A stretch of DNA of 64,000 nucleotides from Acanthacorydalis orientalis (lineage: Eukaryota > Arthropoda > Insecta > Megaloptera > Corydalidae). The position numbers and the translations under genes are program-made. The notes beneath the pieces were generated by a model that saw only the letters and a program-made list of their open reading frames with translations, was not told where the DNA came from and searched no databases. This document shows, one piece after another, positions 1 through 11,675 of the stretch (position 1 is the first letter of the stretch; every line of letters starts with the position of its first letter). The stretch lies in the NCBI GenBank assembly GCA_034766995.1, contig CM068317.1:28445001-28509000 (forward strand), read 5' to 3'.

Positions 1-520
1 ATTCGACACTTTTGCTTGTTAACGTAGTCATAGAGTTCGAAATGAGACTCATCGTTAAAGATGACTTTTTTTAGAAAAACCGTGTTGTTGTTTTTGTATC
101 CAAGTAACAAATCTCCAATCCAGTGAGAATTGTCTCTTGGGTCAGTTCTTGTCTTAATTGAACCTTAAATACCTTCAGCAATAAGTCCTTATGCAAAATA
201 CACCATGTGGTTGTCTGTGAAAGATCCAATTGCTGTAAACGTCGTGGAAGTAATTTTCCTGGTTCTTTCGACACACTTTCACACACTAGGTCAATGTTTG
301 CTTCAGAATGAACACTACGAACATGTGTTGGTGTTTCTTTATCTTTAATCGATCCAGTCTCTTCAAATTTACTCACTAACCGAAGAATTTTTGATTTTGA
401 TGGACGAATATCAGGAGAATAAATATCACGTAATATATGAAATGTATTATTTATAGAATGACCATTTTCATGATATAATTGTATTATTTTAAAGCGTTGT
501 TGTGCTGTATACGAAACCAT
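1..520 (-). pseudogene. Decayed transposase, helix-turn-helix plus start of the DDE/D domain
   Basis: The protein starts at ATG 520-518 (MVSYTAQQRFKIIQLY) and stays open for 149 codons to a stop at 71-73. The first ~65 residues form a helix-turn-helix module of the kind seen in mariner-like transposases with an N-terminal DUF4817-type domain, with the characteristic RPSKSKILRLVSKFEETGS segment. A second DNA-binding segment follows around residues 75-115. Near residue 125 the match drops. From about position 150 the better frame is one base away and reads NTVFLKKVIFNDESHF and then YVNKQKCR, which matches the region around the first catalytic Asp (codon at 53-51). One frameshift therefore separates the DNA-binding part from the catalytic part, so the copy is dead. 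The rest of the catalytic domain lies beyond the window. Transposases of this class cut and paste DNA in the nucleus at TA targets. Alternative: a domesticated exon, unlikely given the frameshift. Confidence 0.75.
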
Positions 521-641
521 AACTTAAAATGGCAATGTCAAAACTTAACAAATGTCAAACAAATGTAAAAAAATACAGTTGTCGCTTTGACATTTGTGAA
601 ATATAACCTCTTAAAAAATGTGTCCATATTGTAAAACCCTG
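1..641 (-). mobile_element. Tc1/mariner-superfamily transposon, 5' part, truncated by the window edge
   Basis: The element reads right to left. Its likely outer end is the CAGGGTTTTAC motif (read on the minus strand from position 641), directly beside a (TA)n microsatellite at 649. About 120 bp of leader, with repeated ACATTTGT-type words, separates this end from the transposase start at 520. The transposase continues past position 1, so the 3' end and second terminal repeat are outside the window. Family placement comes from the encoded protein. The CAGGG terminus is an inference because the partner end cannot be compared. Confidence 0.65.
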
Positions 642-643
642 TG

Positions 644-700
<57 letters not shown>

Positions 701-702
701 AT
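642..702. repeat. (TA)n microsatellite with TATG edges
   Basis: About 44 bp of pure AT alternation with TATG units on both sides. It directly abuts the outer end of the transposon at 641, as expected for an element that targets TA. Confidence 0.95.
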
Positions 703-793
703 TTTTACGGATATTAAAGAAATCATAAATATAGGGAAAAATCAATTTATAAAATAAGTAATATTTTAAGATTAGAAATAAAAAAATTTTAAT

Positions 794-840
794 AATAATC
801 TCGAAAACCCCGTAATTTAAATAATCTCGAAAACCCCGTA
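794..840. repeat. Two-copy short tandem duplication
   Basis: The 21-bp unit AATAATCTCGAAAACCCCGTA occurs at 794-814 and exactly again at 820-840, separated by 5 bp (period 26). It is GC-richer than its surroundings. Confidence 0.9.
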
Positions 841-902
841 TAAATATATTTGTTCTATGATCGATTTAGATTTTTGGTAGTTTGGTATAACACCTATCTA
901 CG

Positions 903-957
903 TGTTATTATCAGGTAGATTTTGAACTACGAGTTCAGAATCTACTTGAACATGATA
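903..957. other. Long perfect-like hairpin
   Basis: Arms 903-928 and 932-957 pair around a 3-nt loop. The inner 18 positions pair without a bulge (two G-T wobbles), then comes a 2-nt mismatch and 6 more pairs. That gives 24 of 26 positions paired in a background of weak AT sequence. It could be a small snap-back element, a cruciform or a small-RNA precursor. The loop is short for a classical pre-miRNA. No homologue recognised. Confidence 0.6.
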
Positions 958-1154
958 AAAAACGAAATCGGTCTTAGAAGAAACGAATTTATAAGTGGTC
1001 TGTATGACTCGTACAGAATAATAAACGATAGGTACATAAGAAAAAGTATACTAAAGATTAGTTTATTATTTTTGAAAACTATAATAATTCTATACATGAA
1101 AAAGAATAATAATTGATTTGGGATCGTCAAATATACATTTAGGAGCGTGCGCAT

Positions 1155-3053
1155 GACACTTTGGAAACAACCAATCTTTCAGACAACTTTTTATCTTGCT
1201 ACTGTAAAAGTTTTTCTTTAAATAACTTCAACATATGCATTTGGTTTTATCAGGATTTCTATTTTCGTTCTTAAAAGTTTTTCGTTGCTGAAAGATCTGG
1301 TGAATATGATGAATGCAAAAGAGCTTTTTGACAAAAATGTATTAATTTGTAATAAATTTAAAATGGATTTGGTCTGATGTTATCACGAAAAGTGACGCAC
1401 TTTTTACCAAAGACAGTGACATATGTTCTTGTAGATTTGAAGTTTGGTTTGAACGTGATTAGATATTCAAAAATATTTTATCTTGCAAAATATAATACAA
1501 ATAGTTCTTCTAATGTCATCATACATTTTTGAAAAAGAAAATCCTCTCTGGCTCTAGTTAATGATGATTTATTTTTTTTGTCAAATGTTTTTATTTTTTA
1601 GTGAAATTATTATAAATATTTCATTTTCTATTATATTCTACTATGATTTTGAAGAAAAACTTGCTTCATTTCATTTTAGTAAGGAAATATAGTATCGAGT
1701 TTTTGAATCAAATTATGTGATATTCAAATACTATATCCGAACACCATTTCTATTTTTAAATGTAATTTAGCTGCTTTACGAATTGTTATATATTGGAACG
1801 TGCACAGAGTAGGGCAATTCAAATGAAATTTAATAAAAGAGTACACATGTCAGTGTCAACTAATAAAACTCCACCGAACTTTTTACAAAACTCAATATTC
1901 CACAATAAATCTTTTTATGGTTGGTAAATGAAAAAAGCGCATTTAAAAATATAGGTTGTTTAATAAAATTTGTAGTGGTTTGGCAGATAAAGATATACTG
2001 ATGAACGCAGAGTTAAGTTTTATACGTTTTTTTTTTATTAAAATCATCTATTTTTTATTACTGTACATGTAGAATACACAATATTTATTTTAAGTTTAAT
2101 TTCGGTATATATTACCGTAATTGTTTTATTCTATTGTGTATATAACCTTTATGCTAGTAATTGAAAAATATTTTATTTGTAATAAATTGATACCAATATA
2201 AATATTCAATTTTTTACAGACTGTTATGATTGTATTCTGCAGTTAAAAAAGTTCGATTTTTAATAGTTCCAGTTTTATAAAAAAAAACTAAAACATTTAT
2301 TACGAATGGAAAAACATACTAGTTTGTGATAAATTTGCAAAATAAACAGATTGGAAAATAATGTTAACTTTGTATGTTTATCAATAAGTTCCGATAATTG
2401 GATTTTGCGGAAATGTAGATACATCCAGTAATTTGATTCATATTGATTGTATTGATATCCAATTAAGACTGCTTTAAAAGCATTTTTTTTCTAATTCGTT
2501 TATAATTTTACATATCGAAGTAAATCAATCAATAAGAGAACATGAACTATAACGTACAGATCTATAAATAGACCTTTTTTAATGTTAGAACTGAACAACA
2601 TGAATAAACACAAACGCATTAGCATATAAATTAATACCTATAAATTTAATCTACTCTACTATTCTATTCTAATTAAATGTTTGAGGAATTATCCTTTGAA
2701 GAAAAGACTCCAGATAATTAAAGTGTATTAAACTGAAAAAGCTGACGTAATAGTGTATTAAAACTGCATGCAAGATTTTGACGCCTACAAACACCCCCAA
2801 CATGCGATCATATATTTAAACTGCATTGTTGTTCTATTCTTAGAAACATAAGCATTTGAATAAATAGGATTGAAATAGATAATTCCATTTTATTAGTAAT
2901 TCTAAGCAATGAATCTAAATTAGAACATTCATCTATGTTCTTGTTGTACGCTCGAAACATTATCATTGTAAAATAAATAGTTGCGAATTACAATTGTGAT
3001 AGCATATTTTTGTATTTTGTTTTATTTTTAACACATTTATCTACAAACGTATT

Positions 3054-3055
<2 letters not shown>
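1155..3055. other. Unannotated AT-rich stretch
   Basis: No coding frame, transposon terminus or RNA gene recognised. Short homopolymer-rich AT sequence throughout. The short open frames at 922-1154 overlap on both strands and lie over the hairpin, so they are not treated as genes. Confidence 0.6.
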
Positions 3056-3113
<58 letters not shown>

Positions 3114-3135
3114 GTATGTGTTTATATGTATATGC

Positions 3136-3194
<59 letters not shown>
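3056..3194. repeat. Compound (TA)n microsatellite
   Basis: Two pure TA blocks, 3056-3109 and 3142-3188, separated by a TATG/TGCATA spacer that is itself nearly palindromic. Confidence 0.95.
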
Positions 3195-3195
<1 letters not shown>

Positions 3196-3305
3196 ATTTT
3201 GTGTTGTATATTATTAATATTTACTGCATTATGTCAAGAATTACTATTTATATATTAGGGCTATTATTTTAGAATTGTATTTTCTTTTATGCTAAATGTT
3301 CTATC

Positions 3306-3378
3306 TTCTCTCTCTCTCTCTATATATATATACAGAGAGAGAGATAGAGAGAGATTCTATATATATATATATATATAA
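3306..3378. repeat. Palindromic compound microsatellite (CT)n(TA)n(AG)n(TA)n
   Basis: A CT tract (3307-3321), a TA tract and an AG tract (3334-3353) are arranged so that the CT and AG arms are self-complementary around a TA centre. A further TA run follows (3359-3378). Confidence 0.9.
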
Positions 3379-3478
3379 TGTATATAAGAATTATTGTGAA
3401 GTAACTAATTTATCATATGTTGCAACCTGTGAGTTTTTGAGATCTGAAATATTTTGATCGTGAGTAAAAACTAAGGTT

Positions 3479-3513
3479 ATATATGTGTATATATATATAT
3501 ACACATACACACA
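3479..3513. repeat. TG/TA/CA compound microsatellite
   Basis: ATATGTGTAT followed by TA units and ACACATACACAC. Short and self-complementary. Confidence 0.85.
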
Positions 3514-4877
3514 AATGTATGGGAGGTTTTGTATATAATATCAAAGAAATTTACAATCTTATAAATACAGAATGTGTTTAATTTTAAAACTAAGATTATA
3601 TAAGTATTTATTGTTCGTAGAATTATTATTGTGGATACTTTTTACATGTTTTTATGTGGGAATGTTTAGTTTGAACGGTATTAAATAATCATAATTATTT
3701 ATTTGTTTTTCTTGTTTGATCATCTGACAAAAGATTATAGTAAAATAATTCTTCTAATGTTATCGTACATTTTTTTAAAATGAAAATCAGCTTTCGTATT
3801 AGTTAATAGTTTATATTTTCTAGTGAAATGGTTTTGTTTTTCATTGAAATTGTTATAAACATTTCATTATTCATTGTCTTTTATTATTATTTTTTAAAAA
3901 TATTCAGTTTCATTTTATTTTAATAAAGAAACATAGTATCTGATTTTTTGTATCAATTAAATTATTAAATATTGATCAAAAGTATTTTCTGTTCGCCACT
4001 TAATAATTTAGTTTAAATGAAAATACTTGCAAGTATCTTCATATAAACATATTAACGTGTGTAGAAAATGCTTATTTCTAATTTGTTACTTCTGGATATA
4101 ATTTAACCCTTTTAACAATTTTATTGCGTTTTTAAACTTCTATATAAAAAATTAATATCGACGTGAAGAATTAAGTTCATGAAGTATTCTGGATAGTTTT
4201 AAAAAAATACATTCGGGTCGAAATTTAATCCTGGAAAGAAAATGACTAACAAAAACGTTTATAGAAATTATTTTCGTTCACTTGAAACTTTATTTAGTCA
4301 TCAATTTGCATTTTATCGTTTGTAATGTATGTACTTTTACTATGTAAACGATTATGTTACTAGTTTTATGTAGTTATATTTAATTGCAAGTGAGAGTACA
4401 AATTGTGAATTTTCACGATGTTCACATCAATGCATTTATCTTAATTGTTTGAATGTGTCATAAAATGAAAGATAACTTTTTATTAATACTGTACAAAAAG
4501 TATTTAATAATAGCAATTGCAGTTATGTTATATGTATGAATATTTAAGCTATTTTTTGATTATTTTTTATATTTTCTTTATGCGATGTGTTTTATCACTG
4601 TTTTTACATGATAATCTTTTTTGTTATTTTTCATATTATGCAATTTCGTACTGCATTATATATTATTTTAAAAATAACAAATTTGATGACAAAAAGTGCA
4701 ACTTTTGTGTTTTCAAATAGTAAACAGTGTGGGGGTTCTAATAAAGAACAGGGATTTTTTTTACTCATTTTATTCTTTAATTTATTTTTAAATGTTTAAA
4801 ATTCTTAAAAGTTTAGATATTTGTTATGTTTTCATTGTAAGATATACGTATTGGAGAACCTAAAGTTATTTAATATA

Positions 4878-4881
<4 letters not shown>
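3514..4881. other. Unannotated AT-rich stretch
   Basis: No gene or element recognised. The overlapping short frames at 4517-4799 are rich in Phe, Tyr, Ile and Asn, as expected from AT-rich noncoding DNA. Confidence 0.55.

Positions 4882-4934
<53 letters not shown>
4882..4934. repeat. (TA)n microsatellite
   Basis: Fifty-three bases of perfect TA alternation, ending in a short A run. Confidence 0.95.
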
Positions 4935-4939
<5 letters not shown>

Positions 4940-5544
4940 AACTTTAATATGATTATGGTTGGATTATTATAAGATGTATGGACTGATAAGAAAGAATGAA
5001 AAGTATTTGCAGAATTTTCTTGAAGATGTAAGTCAAAATATTCAAATTTATAAAATTATTTGTACACTATCATTTAAAATTTTAATTAGTTAAATTTTCA
5101 AATATTCAGTATCAGTTGAAAAATTCATGAACTGTAAAATAGGTTCATAAGTTTATGTATTGCATTTTATAGTTCTAGACTGCAAAATTTCACTTTAGTT
5201 ATTTCTCAAAATATTTTCTCATAAATTATTATTTAATTTACAGTAGTTGTTATATTGTATTATGTATTTTGACAAACAACCATATTTGTTCGAAAATCAA
5301 AATAAGAAAATTATGACCAATGTGGCAGTAAATTTAACTATATTCATCTTTGCCCTTACATGTTATCTGAATATAAACTGCATTTATCGTTATTTTATAT
5401 GCAATAAATCAGGATTTTTAAGTGTGTAGCGTGTGCTTTTTTGTACAGTAGATTTTTAAAAAAAATTATATATAATTAAACGTCATATAGTACTTAATTT
5501 TAATAAAAATATTTAATGCTATAATGCATTTCTAATACTGTAGC

Positions 5545-5661
5545 TTGGCGCTCTGAAAGTGATGGCAACACCATCGAAATGTGGATAAACAATAATCAAA
5601 ATTGATTTATTATTATTGAATATTTTTGATCAGAAATACTTTCTGTGGTTTATGGAGTGAA
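5545..5661 (+). repeat. Dispersed short repeat family, copy A
   Basis: First of four related ~85-120 bp segments in this orientation (others near 7710, 7916 and 62196). Shared landmarks in order: GCGCTCTGAAAGTGATGGC (the GCTCTGAGAATG word), a CATTGAAATGT-like word (here CCATCGAAATGTGG), AATCAAAAT, TTGATCAGAA, and TGTGGTTTATGGAGTGAAA. No terminal inverted repeats or coding frame. Family not recognised. It may be the tail of a SINE or LINE. Confidence 0.55.
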
Positions 5662-5722
5662 AAGACTTCATTTGTGAAAGATATTTATTACTTTTTGGGC
5701 AATGTTGTGTAAAATAATAGAA

Positions 5723-5770
5723 ATCATTATAAACGTTTTTTTTTTTAAAAAAAAAAACGTTTGTAATGAT
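5723..5770. other. 48-bp near-perfect palindrome
   Basis: Left arm 5723-5746 and right arm 5747-5770 are reverse complements at 23 of 24 positions with no spacer. The core is ATCATTA-AAACG, then 11 T followed by 11 A, then CGTTT-TAATGAT. Such zero-spacer palindromes tend to be unstable and can extrude as cruciforms. Origin unknown. Confidence 0.85.
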
Positions 5771-5873
5771 GCGTGTGGCGAGAAGGGTAAATGGTTGTGT
5801 ATATAAGCCTCTCTTCAGTGATTTAGACTTACATTTGGTAATTTATAGAAATTGTAGCAAACACCGTTTTCAG

Positions 5874-5876
<3 letters not shown>

Positions 5877-5943
<67 letters not shown>
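5877..5943. repeat. (TA)n microsatellite
   Basis: About 64 bp of uninterrupted TA alternation. Confidence 0.95.
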
Positions 5944-5947
<4 letters not shown>

Positions 5948-7205
5948 TAAATTGTCAAAACAGTGAAAGAATGCAGTAGAAGTGTCCAATCGACAAACTT
6001 TAAAGTAAAAAACGATGTAAACGCATACAAAAATTTGCATTTTGAATGGACGGCGTTTCATTATCAAGCACCCTTATTCTCAAAATTAGATTCAAATAAA
6101 ACGAAATCTCCTACAACATTCAACACTTCTTTTTCAACAACCGCTACACAGCATTGTCAGCATTCATAGTATTGTTGTACCCTCGTCGAATTACCTTCCG
6201 ATCAACAGACACACAAAAAAGAATATGCCCGTTCACTGTACTTCCACAGATCTGGGTTCGAAATATGTGTACGTGTGACTGTGCTGTAATGTTAGTGAAT
6301 ATATATGTGTGTGGTGGGTACAATTTCGTACGGCTCTATTCATTCAACTGAGAGGTGTAGGATCAGAAACGTTCGTCTATATGTATAGCTCCGACGTTCA
6401 CACAATACATACCATCCGCCACTGCTCTGAAATTAGACACTGTCTGCTAGTTTATATCCCGTTCTTATACGTAATAGCAGGCGAACATGTTTCGATGTAA
6501 GTCTAGTGTTATGTTTATGGTTTTGTATGGGGTAGAATTCTATAAATTGATATACGGACAGTTTCGTGCATATGAATTATTAATTTACAATGGAATTTAC
6601 TGAAATATTTTACATAGTGAGCATGGATATTCTGTAATATCCCATTTCAGTATAATTTAATTATAGTAGTCTCTTTGTCAGCATGTTTGATTTGAAATAC
6701 TCATTTATTTTTCTATTTCAGCTATTCAGTTTCTCTATACCTGTTTAGAAGTAATGTTTTATTGCATGGAAGTAACCGATGTTTTGTACACAGAATTCTA
6801 ATAGTGTCATTTAAAAACATGCTATGCAGAAGCCAATTGGATTGGTAATATTAAATGCCTGTAAAGTTGAAGCTTAAATCTATTCATCTGATAAACGATA
6901 CTGTAAATATTTTACACTTCAATCGAAAATCATATTCAAGGTATTTGTCAAATGAAAGTGTAGTTTTTTTTTTTTTTTTGAAGGTTGTATTAAAATAATA
7001 TATTTTACAGTTAGTTTTTAAACAAATGTATTTTTTGCATATATTCAGTTTTAATTATTCTTAAATGCAGGTCTTTTTCAACTTCTCTCAACTTAATAGT
7101 TCAGCACGTTTTAAATTTTTAATGAGTTTCTTTGAACGATTCAGCATGTTATTGAGCCCTTTACTTATTTTACTTATGATGCATCAACAATAAATCATCA
7201 GTGCG
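5944..7205. other. Moderately GC-richer unique stretch (5.97-6.5 kb), then AT-rich DNA
   Basis: Between about 5970 and 6500 the sequence is visibly less AT-rich and more complex than its flanks, with overlapping short open frames at 5963-6169, 6154-6351 and 6309-6500. None has a recognisable domain, and they overlap in different frames. A GGGTTCGAAAT word near 6253 resembles a Pol III B box, but no tRNA can be folded around it. It could be a UTR, exon remnant or old repeat. I cannot assign it. Nothing is seen from 6500 to 7205. Confidence 0.35.
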
Positions 7206-7666
7206 TTAAGTAGGGTATCCATCATCAGTTGAAACTGAGTAAAAAATTGTTGATTTTCTGGATTGTCATTTAAGAGTGCACATCATAATTTAAAGACTAT
7301 CCCATAATGATCTTTTGTTTTTATAACAGTCAATAAAGTTTATTGATATGGATTTTTCACTTTCAATTTTTTTCGCAAAAATATAAAAATACACTTTCTT
7401 AAAATTTTAGCATGAAAAAACCAAGAAAATCCTTTTTTACTTCGATTTTACTTATTAAAATTACGCGAAATGATTACTACCAGAAGTTACACTCATATTA
7501 TCAGTTACTAACTGACACTTTCAATGTAAATGACAGTCCATATTTAAATTTTTTGAATTACTTCAGTCGAACTGACACTCAGTCATTTCGATGCATACAT
7601 TAATCATTTTGACTGTCATTTACCCTCTGACTGTCAGTTTTAACTGATTATGTCTACCATACTTTT
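7206..7666. mobile_element. MITE-like element with nested inverted repeats
   Basis: Outer inverted repeats 7212-7238 and 7634-7660 match at 22 of 27 positions. Both contain the word ATCAGTT followed by AAACTGA, and both are preceded outward by TTAA. A second pair, 7501-7537 and 7612-7647, is also inverted (TCAGTTA, AACTGACA and GTAAATGACAGT shared). The ~430 bp between the outer arms has no transposase. A foldback of this type suggests a non-autonomous DNA transposon. The superfamily cannot be fixed. TTAA at both edges would fit a TTAA-targeting element, but the CCC start of piggyBac ends is missing. Confidence 0.55.
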
Positions 7667-7709
7667 AAGGTACAAAAAATATCTTACAAATCTATGCTGT
7701 TCTGTACAT

Positions 7710-7810
7710 TAACGCTTTGAGAATGATGATGTCATTGAAATGTACAGAAGCCATTATCAAAATGAATAGTAATTATTTGTTGATCACAATGTAGTTTTGG
7801 CACCATGAAA
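7710..7810 (+). repeat. Dispersed short repeat family, copy B
   Basis: Shares ACGCTTTGAGAATGATGATG, TCATTGAAATGTACAGAAGC, ATCAAAATGAATAG and TTGTTGATCA with the copies near 5545 and 62196, in the same order and orientation. It lies just downstream of the MITE-like element. Confidence 0.55.
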
Positions 7811-7915
7811 AATTCTTTTTCCATAAATGAATTTTTGATTGTTGCTTATACGTATTTCTCTTGTGATTTCATGACTTTCAGAGTAGTAAGATGTAGGAAA
7901 ATGTATTTTTTTGTA

Positions 7916-8000
7916 CCTTGGCGTTCTGAGGATGGTAACATCATCATTGAAAAATGCATGATCTGAATTTTTTTGTTATTTGTGGGGTGAAGTGAGGTAA
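7916..8000 (+). repeat. Dispersed short repeat family, copy C
   Basis: Partial copy: GGCGTTCTGAGGATGGTAAC, TCATCATTGAAAAATG, then ATCTGAATTTTTTTG and TTTGTGGGGTGAAG. The middle AATCAAAAT part is deleted. Confidence 0.5.
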
Positions 8001-9594
8001 AGTGTAAATCATTAGAATACAACATAGAAAATCTAACATCTAGGTCAAAATCATAACTTCAGTTTTTGTTGTATGTATTTTTTTGTCATCTACTTGGAAA
8101 TCTATTAACATGAGTTTATAATCTCCAGTGTCTCTTTGAAATCTTCGAAATTATTTGTACTTTAATGTTTTTATAGCAATAAGAGACTTTTTCTGAAAAT
8201 TTGACTTGTTCGAATGGTTACTGAATCATCTGTATGTAAGAAAAGATATTACAATTTTCAGAACTTTAAGTATATTTTACTGCAATTCACAAATACAGTT
8301 TCAGTAATCATCAGTTGCATTATTTTTATTATTAGTAAATAAGTTGACAGTGCAAGTATTTTTCAGAGACAATATTAAATTACGTTATATCTTAGGATTC
8401 ATTATTTAATGTTTTATTTGTCAGTTTTTTCAATTTTTGGAGTTTATTTGAAAAACTGGAAGTTAGTTAATTTTAATCTATGGATTTTTGCTGTAAAGTT
8501 TTTTTTGTTGTAAAGTCAATTAATTAATTTAGTGAAGAACCCGAACACTGTTACAATAAAAAGTCATACTTTTTGAATTCAGTTAATATATTTTTTCAAG
8601 ACGTACAATTCTATGTGTATACAAATGTTTTACTTTTTTACCAGTGACATCGTCCTTTGTACACACGGTGACCTATTTGTTTTTTAAAAAAATACCGCAA
8701 AGAGAAACAATATTTTGAAACCTTAAACCTATTAGCATATGATTGTTTATTTATTGTCGAAACTAAAATAAGTATTAGAATTTTAATTCGTATTAGAATT
8801 ATAAACAGAACTTTTTTTACTTAATTTCGTGTATGTAAGACGTTTCGTTTTGAAAAATTTTGAAATTGAATTTAGTCTATAAAGACTAGGTTCTTAGTTG
8901 TATCTAAAAAAATCATCTTTTTTGTAACGAGGGTTTCTTCTGTTAAAAAATACATCGAATTATAGTACATAGTCAATACATGTACCACTGATTAATAAAT
9001 ATTAAATAAATAATAAATCATTCCTGTCATATTTATGTAAAAGTTATTAGTCAATAATATTGATAACACAGCGACGTTTATTGTTACACATTTAACAATT
9101 ATTAACACTTGTATAGATAATTAACCTTGACTGATTCACAGAAGGCTCTTTACGAAGGTAATATTAATCGTTGTGTAATTTATTGTAAATTGAATAATGA
9201 TACAATGGAATATTAGCAATAACGAAATTTATAATTTATCTGGTAAAATATGAACGGACATTTTTATTGAGTACCTAGTATTGTAAGTTTTCTAAACAAA
9301 ACGGCAATAAATAACGTTTTCAATACCATCAGTGCGAACATTCACCTTTCCACTCATTCAATCTCAATGCTTTCCGCTTTATGATTCTAATATATCATTC
9401 GTTTCAAATTAAAGAATCAATCTTTGTAGTGTCGATAGTAATACATTACTGTACACAACTTTTTTGCTAAACAGAAATTTTTATCCATTATCCCATTGAA
9501 GGTATATTATGCGTTTCGAGTTTATTTAAAAAAAATAAATTGTACGCTTTTTAAACAGGTTTTAAATACTTTTTTTACTCAAATTTTTACACGC

Positions 9595-9596
<2 letters not shown>
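8001..9596. other. Unannotated AT-rich stretch
   Basis: No coding frame, repeat terminus or RNA gene recognised on either strand. Confidence 0.6.
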
Positions 9597-9637
<41 letters not shown>

Positions 9638-9660
9638 CAATTGTTTCATTGTATTATATA

Positions 9661-9711
<51 letters not shown>
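9597..9711. repeat. Paired (TA)n microsatellites
   Basis: TA blocks at 9597-9634 and 9664-9711 separated by 29 bp containing TTGTTTCATTG. Confidence 0.95.
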
Positions 9712-9714
<3 letters not shown>

Positions 9715-10804
9715 GTTCTTGTATTATATTACATCTTTTTACTACAGATATAATCTTTGAAGCCACAAATTCACATAAATGATTTTCTTAAATTAAAAAG
9801 TTGAGATGTAAAAAGTTTATATCTTATTAATGTCACCTTTTACCACCATAAACTCGCATAATACTTTTTTAATATTCAAAGGATCTTAAATACCAATTTC
9901 AATTTAGATGTAAAATGTGTATATCATATTAACGTTTAAGGAATTAATAAATTTATTTCATGACATCAAAAAGGTCATTCTTCATAAACTAATTGCTTTC
10001 TGCATAGAAATAATTTCATGCAGAATATCGTTTATTTCTCAAATTTGTCATAATTTAGGCGTTAAAAACGAATTTATATCTGTAAAATTATAAATGTATA
10101 TTTTTTTAATATTAATATATACTTTTTTGCTTGCTCATTTTTTATACTTAAAAATAAAATACATTTATAAACCAAAGGTTGTAGATATTTGGAACTTATT
10201 TCTCAGTACATTGTAGATCATTGAAATATGAAAACTGTATATTTTCTATGAAAAGTAATGAAGCAGATACACTTTATAAAGCGAAACTAATACTTAGAAT
10301 ATATCTATTCGAGAGAAAATTAGAGTTTTTAATTAAACACTTTGTTAATAAAATAAAGTTGTACAAAACAGTATAGAAATATACACTTTTTTTTGTTTTG
10401 TTAGAATTATGTTGAGATTGAAGTTTATTAAACGTTCGAGAGGAACGTGCACTTGTGACTTAATAAAGATTGTATACAGAACGCGATCATATATTTCCAC
10501 ATTACCTGTGCCAATAAAATTAAAATAACGTAATTAAATGCTGACAGTCTTGTATTTCTCTTTTACTCATTTTTATTTTGTTGTAATATGCAATAAGGAA
10601 ATATGTTTTTTAAAATACAGATGTTTTTATTTATATTAAAAATAATATAATTTTATATAACTAAATTATAATTTTAATTAATTAAATAGAAATATAAATA
10701 AACTTTTGTACCAGTATTACGATTTGGTATTCAATTTGAAATGAATCTGTTTTAATCAGATTATAATATAATTAATTAATATAAAATTCGGACACATCTA
10801 AAAG

Positions 10805-10805
<1 letters not shown>
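9712..10805. other. Unannotated AT-rich stretch
   Basis: No gene or element recognised. Confidence 0.6.
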
Positions 10806-10880
<75 letters not shown>

Positions 10881-10910
10881 ACTATATATATATAGTAATA
10901 TAAAAAATAA

Positions 10911-10949
<39 letters not shown>
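10806..10949. repeat. Compound TA/TG microsatellite cluster
   Basis: Three TA blocks (10806-10842, 10859-10880, 10916-10948), with a short TG run at 10842-10852 and AT-rich spacers. Confidence 0.9.
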
Positions 10950-10953
<4 letters not shown>

Positions 10954-11150
10954 TTATTCAGTGATACTTTTTATAAAAGAACTTAATTCTGTTTCTGTAC
11001 ATATTTTCATTGTTTTTGATTTAAGTTGTTTTTGAGTTATTTTGTTTTTGATTTAACTTAATACGTAATGTTTAAAGTAATCTAAATTAAAAAAAAATCC
11101 ATTGATAAAATATCGAAGTTTTTGAAAATATTGAGACGCTATTTACGTTT

Positions 11151-11675
11151 GTCTGGCCAGACGTCTGAAAACAGACATCTGATTAGACATCGAACGTGAT
11201 TTATTCAGACGTCAGTGTAGTATAAGCTTATACCTTAATAAATTGTAGTTTGTTAAAATTTCTAACAATAGTACACTAACACATAGCAGTACACTATTAT
11301 GTCCAGTCTTACATATCAAACGTTATGTAATTTGAAGTATGTATTTATATTTTTTTAATAAAAGTATAGTTTTATCAGGGAATTGGATATTTATCGAATA
11401 TATTTATAACGTTTATTTATTAAAACGAATATTTATCAAATTAAAGTACAAACTAAACTTTCATTTGGATCTATTTTTTATCTTTGATTTTATCTATTTG
11501 CATCTATTTTTTTATTTTATTGACTGATCAATCATATTCCTAGATAGAAATTTGATTAGTATTTAAAACAGAATTGTGTGCACGAACGTATGTAAAAATA
11601 TTTATAACATAAAATTTTCCGGTATATGTGTAGGTCAAAAGATAGGTCTAAAAACAGACGTCTGATCTGGTCAAT
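11151..11675. repeat. Inverted GTCTG/CAGAC repeat pair bounding ~470 bp
   Basis: Left block 11151-11190 contains the 12-bp palindrome GTCTGGCCAGAC and then GTCTGAAAACAGAC. The right block 11645-11672 reads GTCTAAAAACAGACGTCTG then ATCTGGTCA. On its reverse complement the right block gives TGACCAGA, TCAGACGTCTG, TTTTTAGAC, which aligns to the left TGGCCAGACGTCTGAAAAC. An additional CAGACGTC lies at 11206-11213. The arrangement may be an old MITE, or a clustered binding-site region. No coding sequence lies between the arms; the open frame 11339-11527 is AT-noise. Confidence 0.4.

Noticed and set aside
6245..6265. GGGTTCGAA word as a possible tRNA B box
   Set aside because: No A box, no acceptor or anticodon stem can be folded around it.
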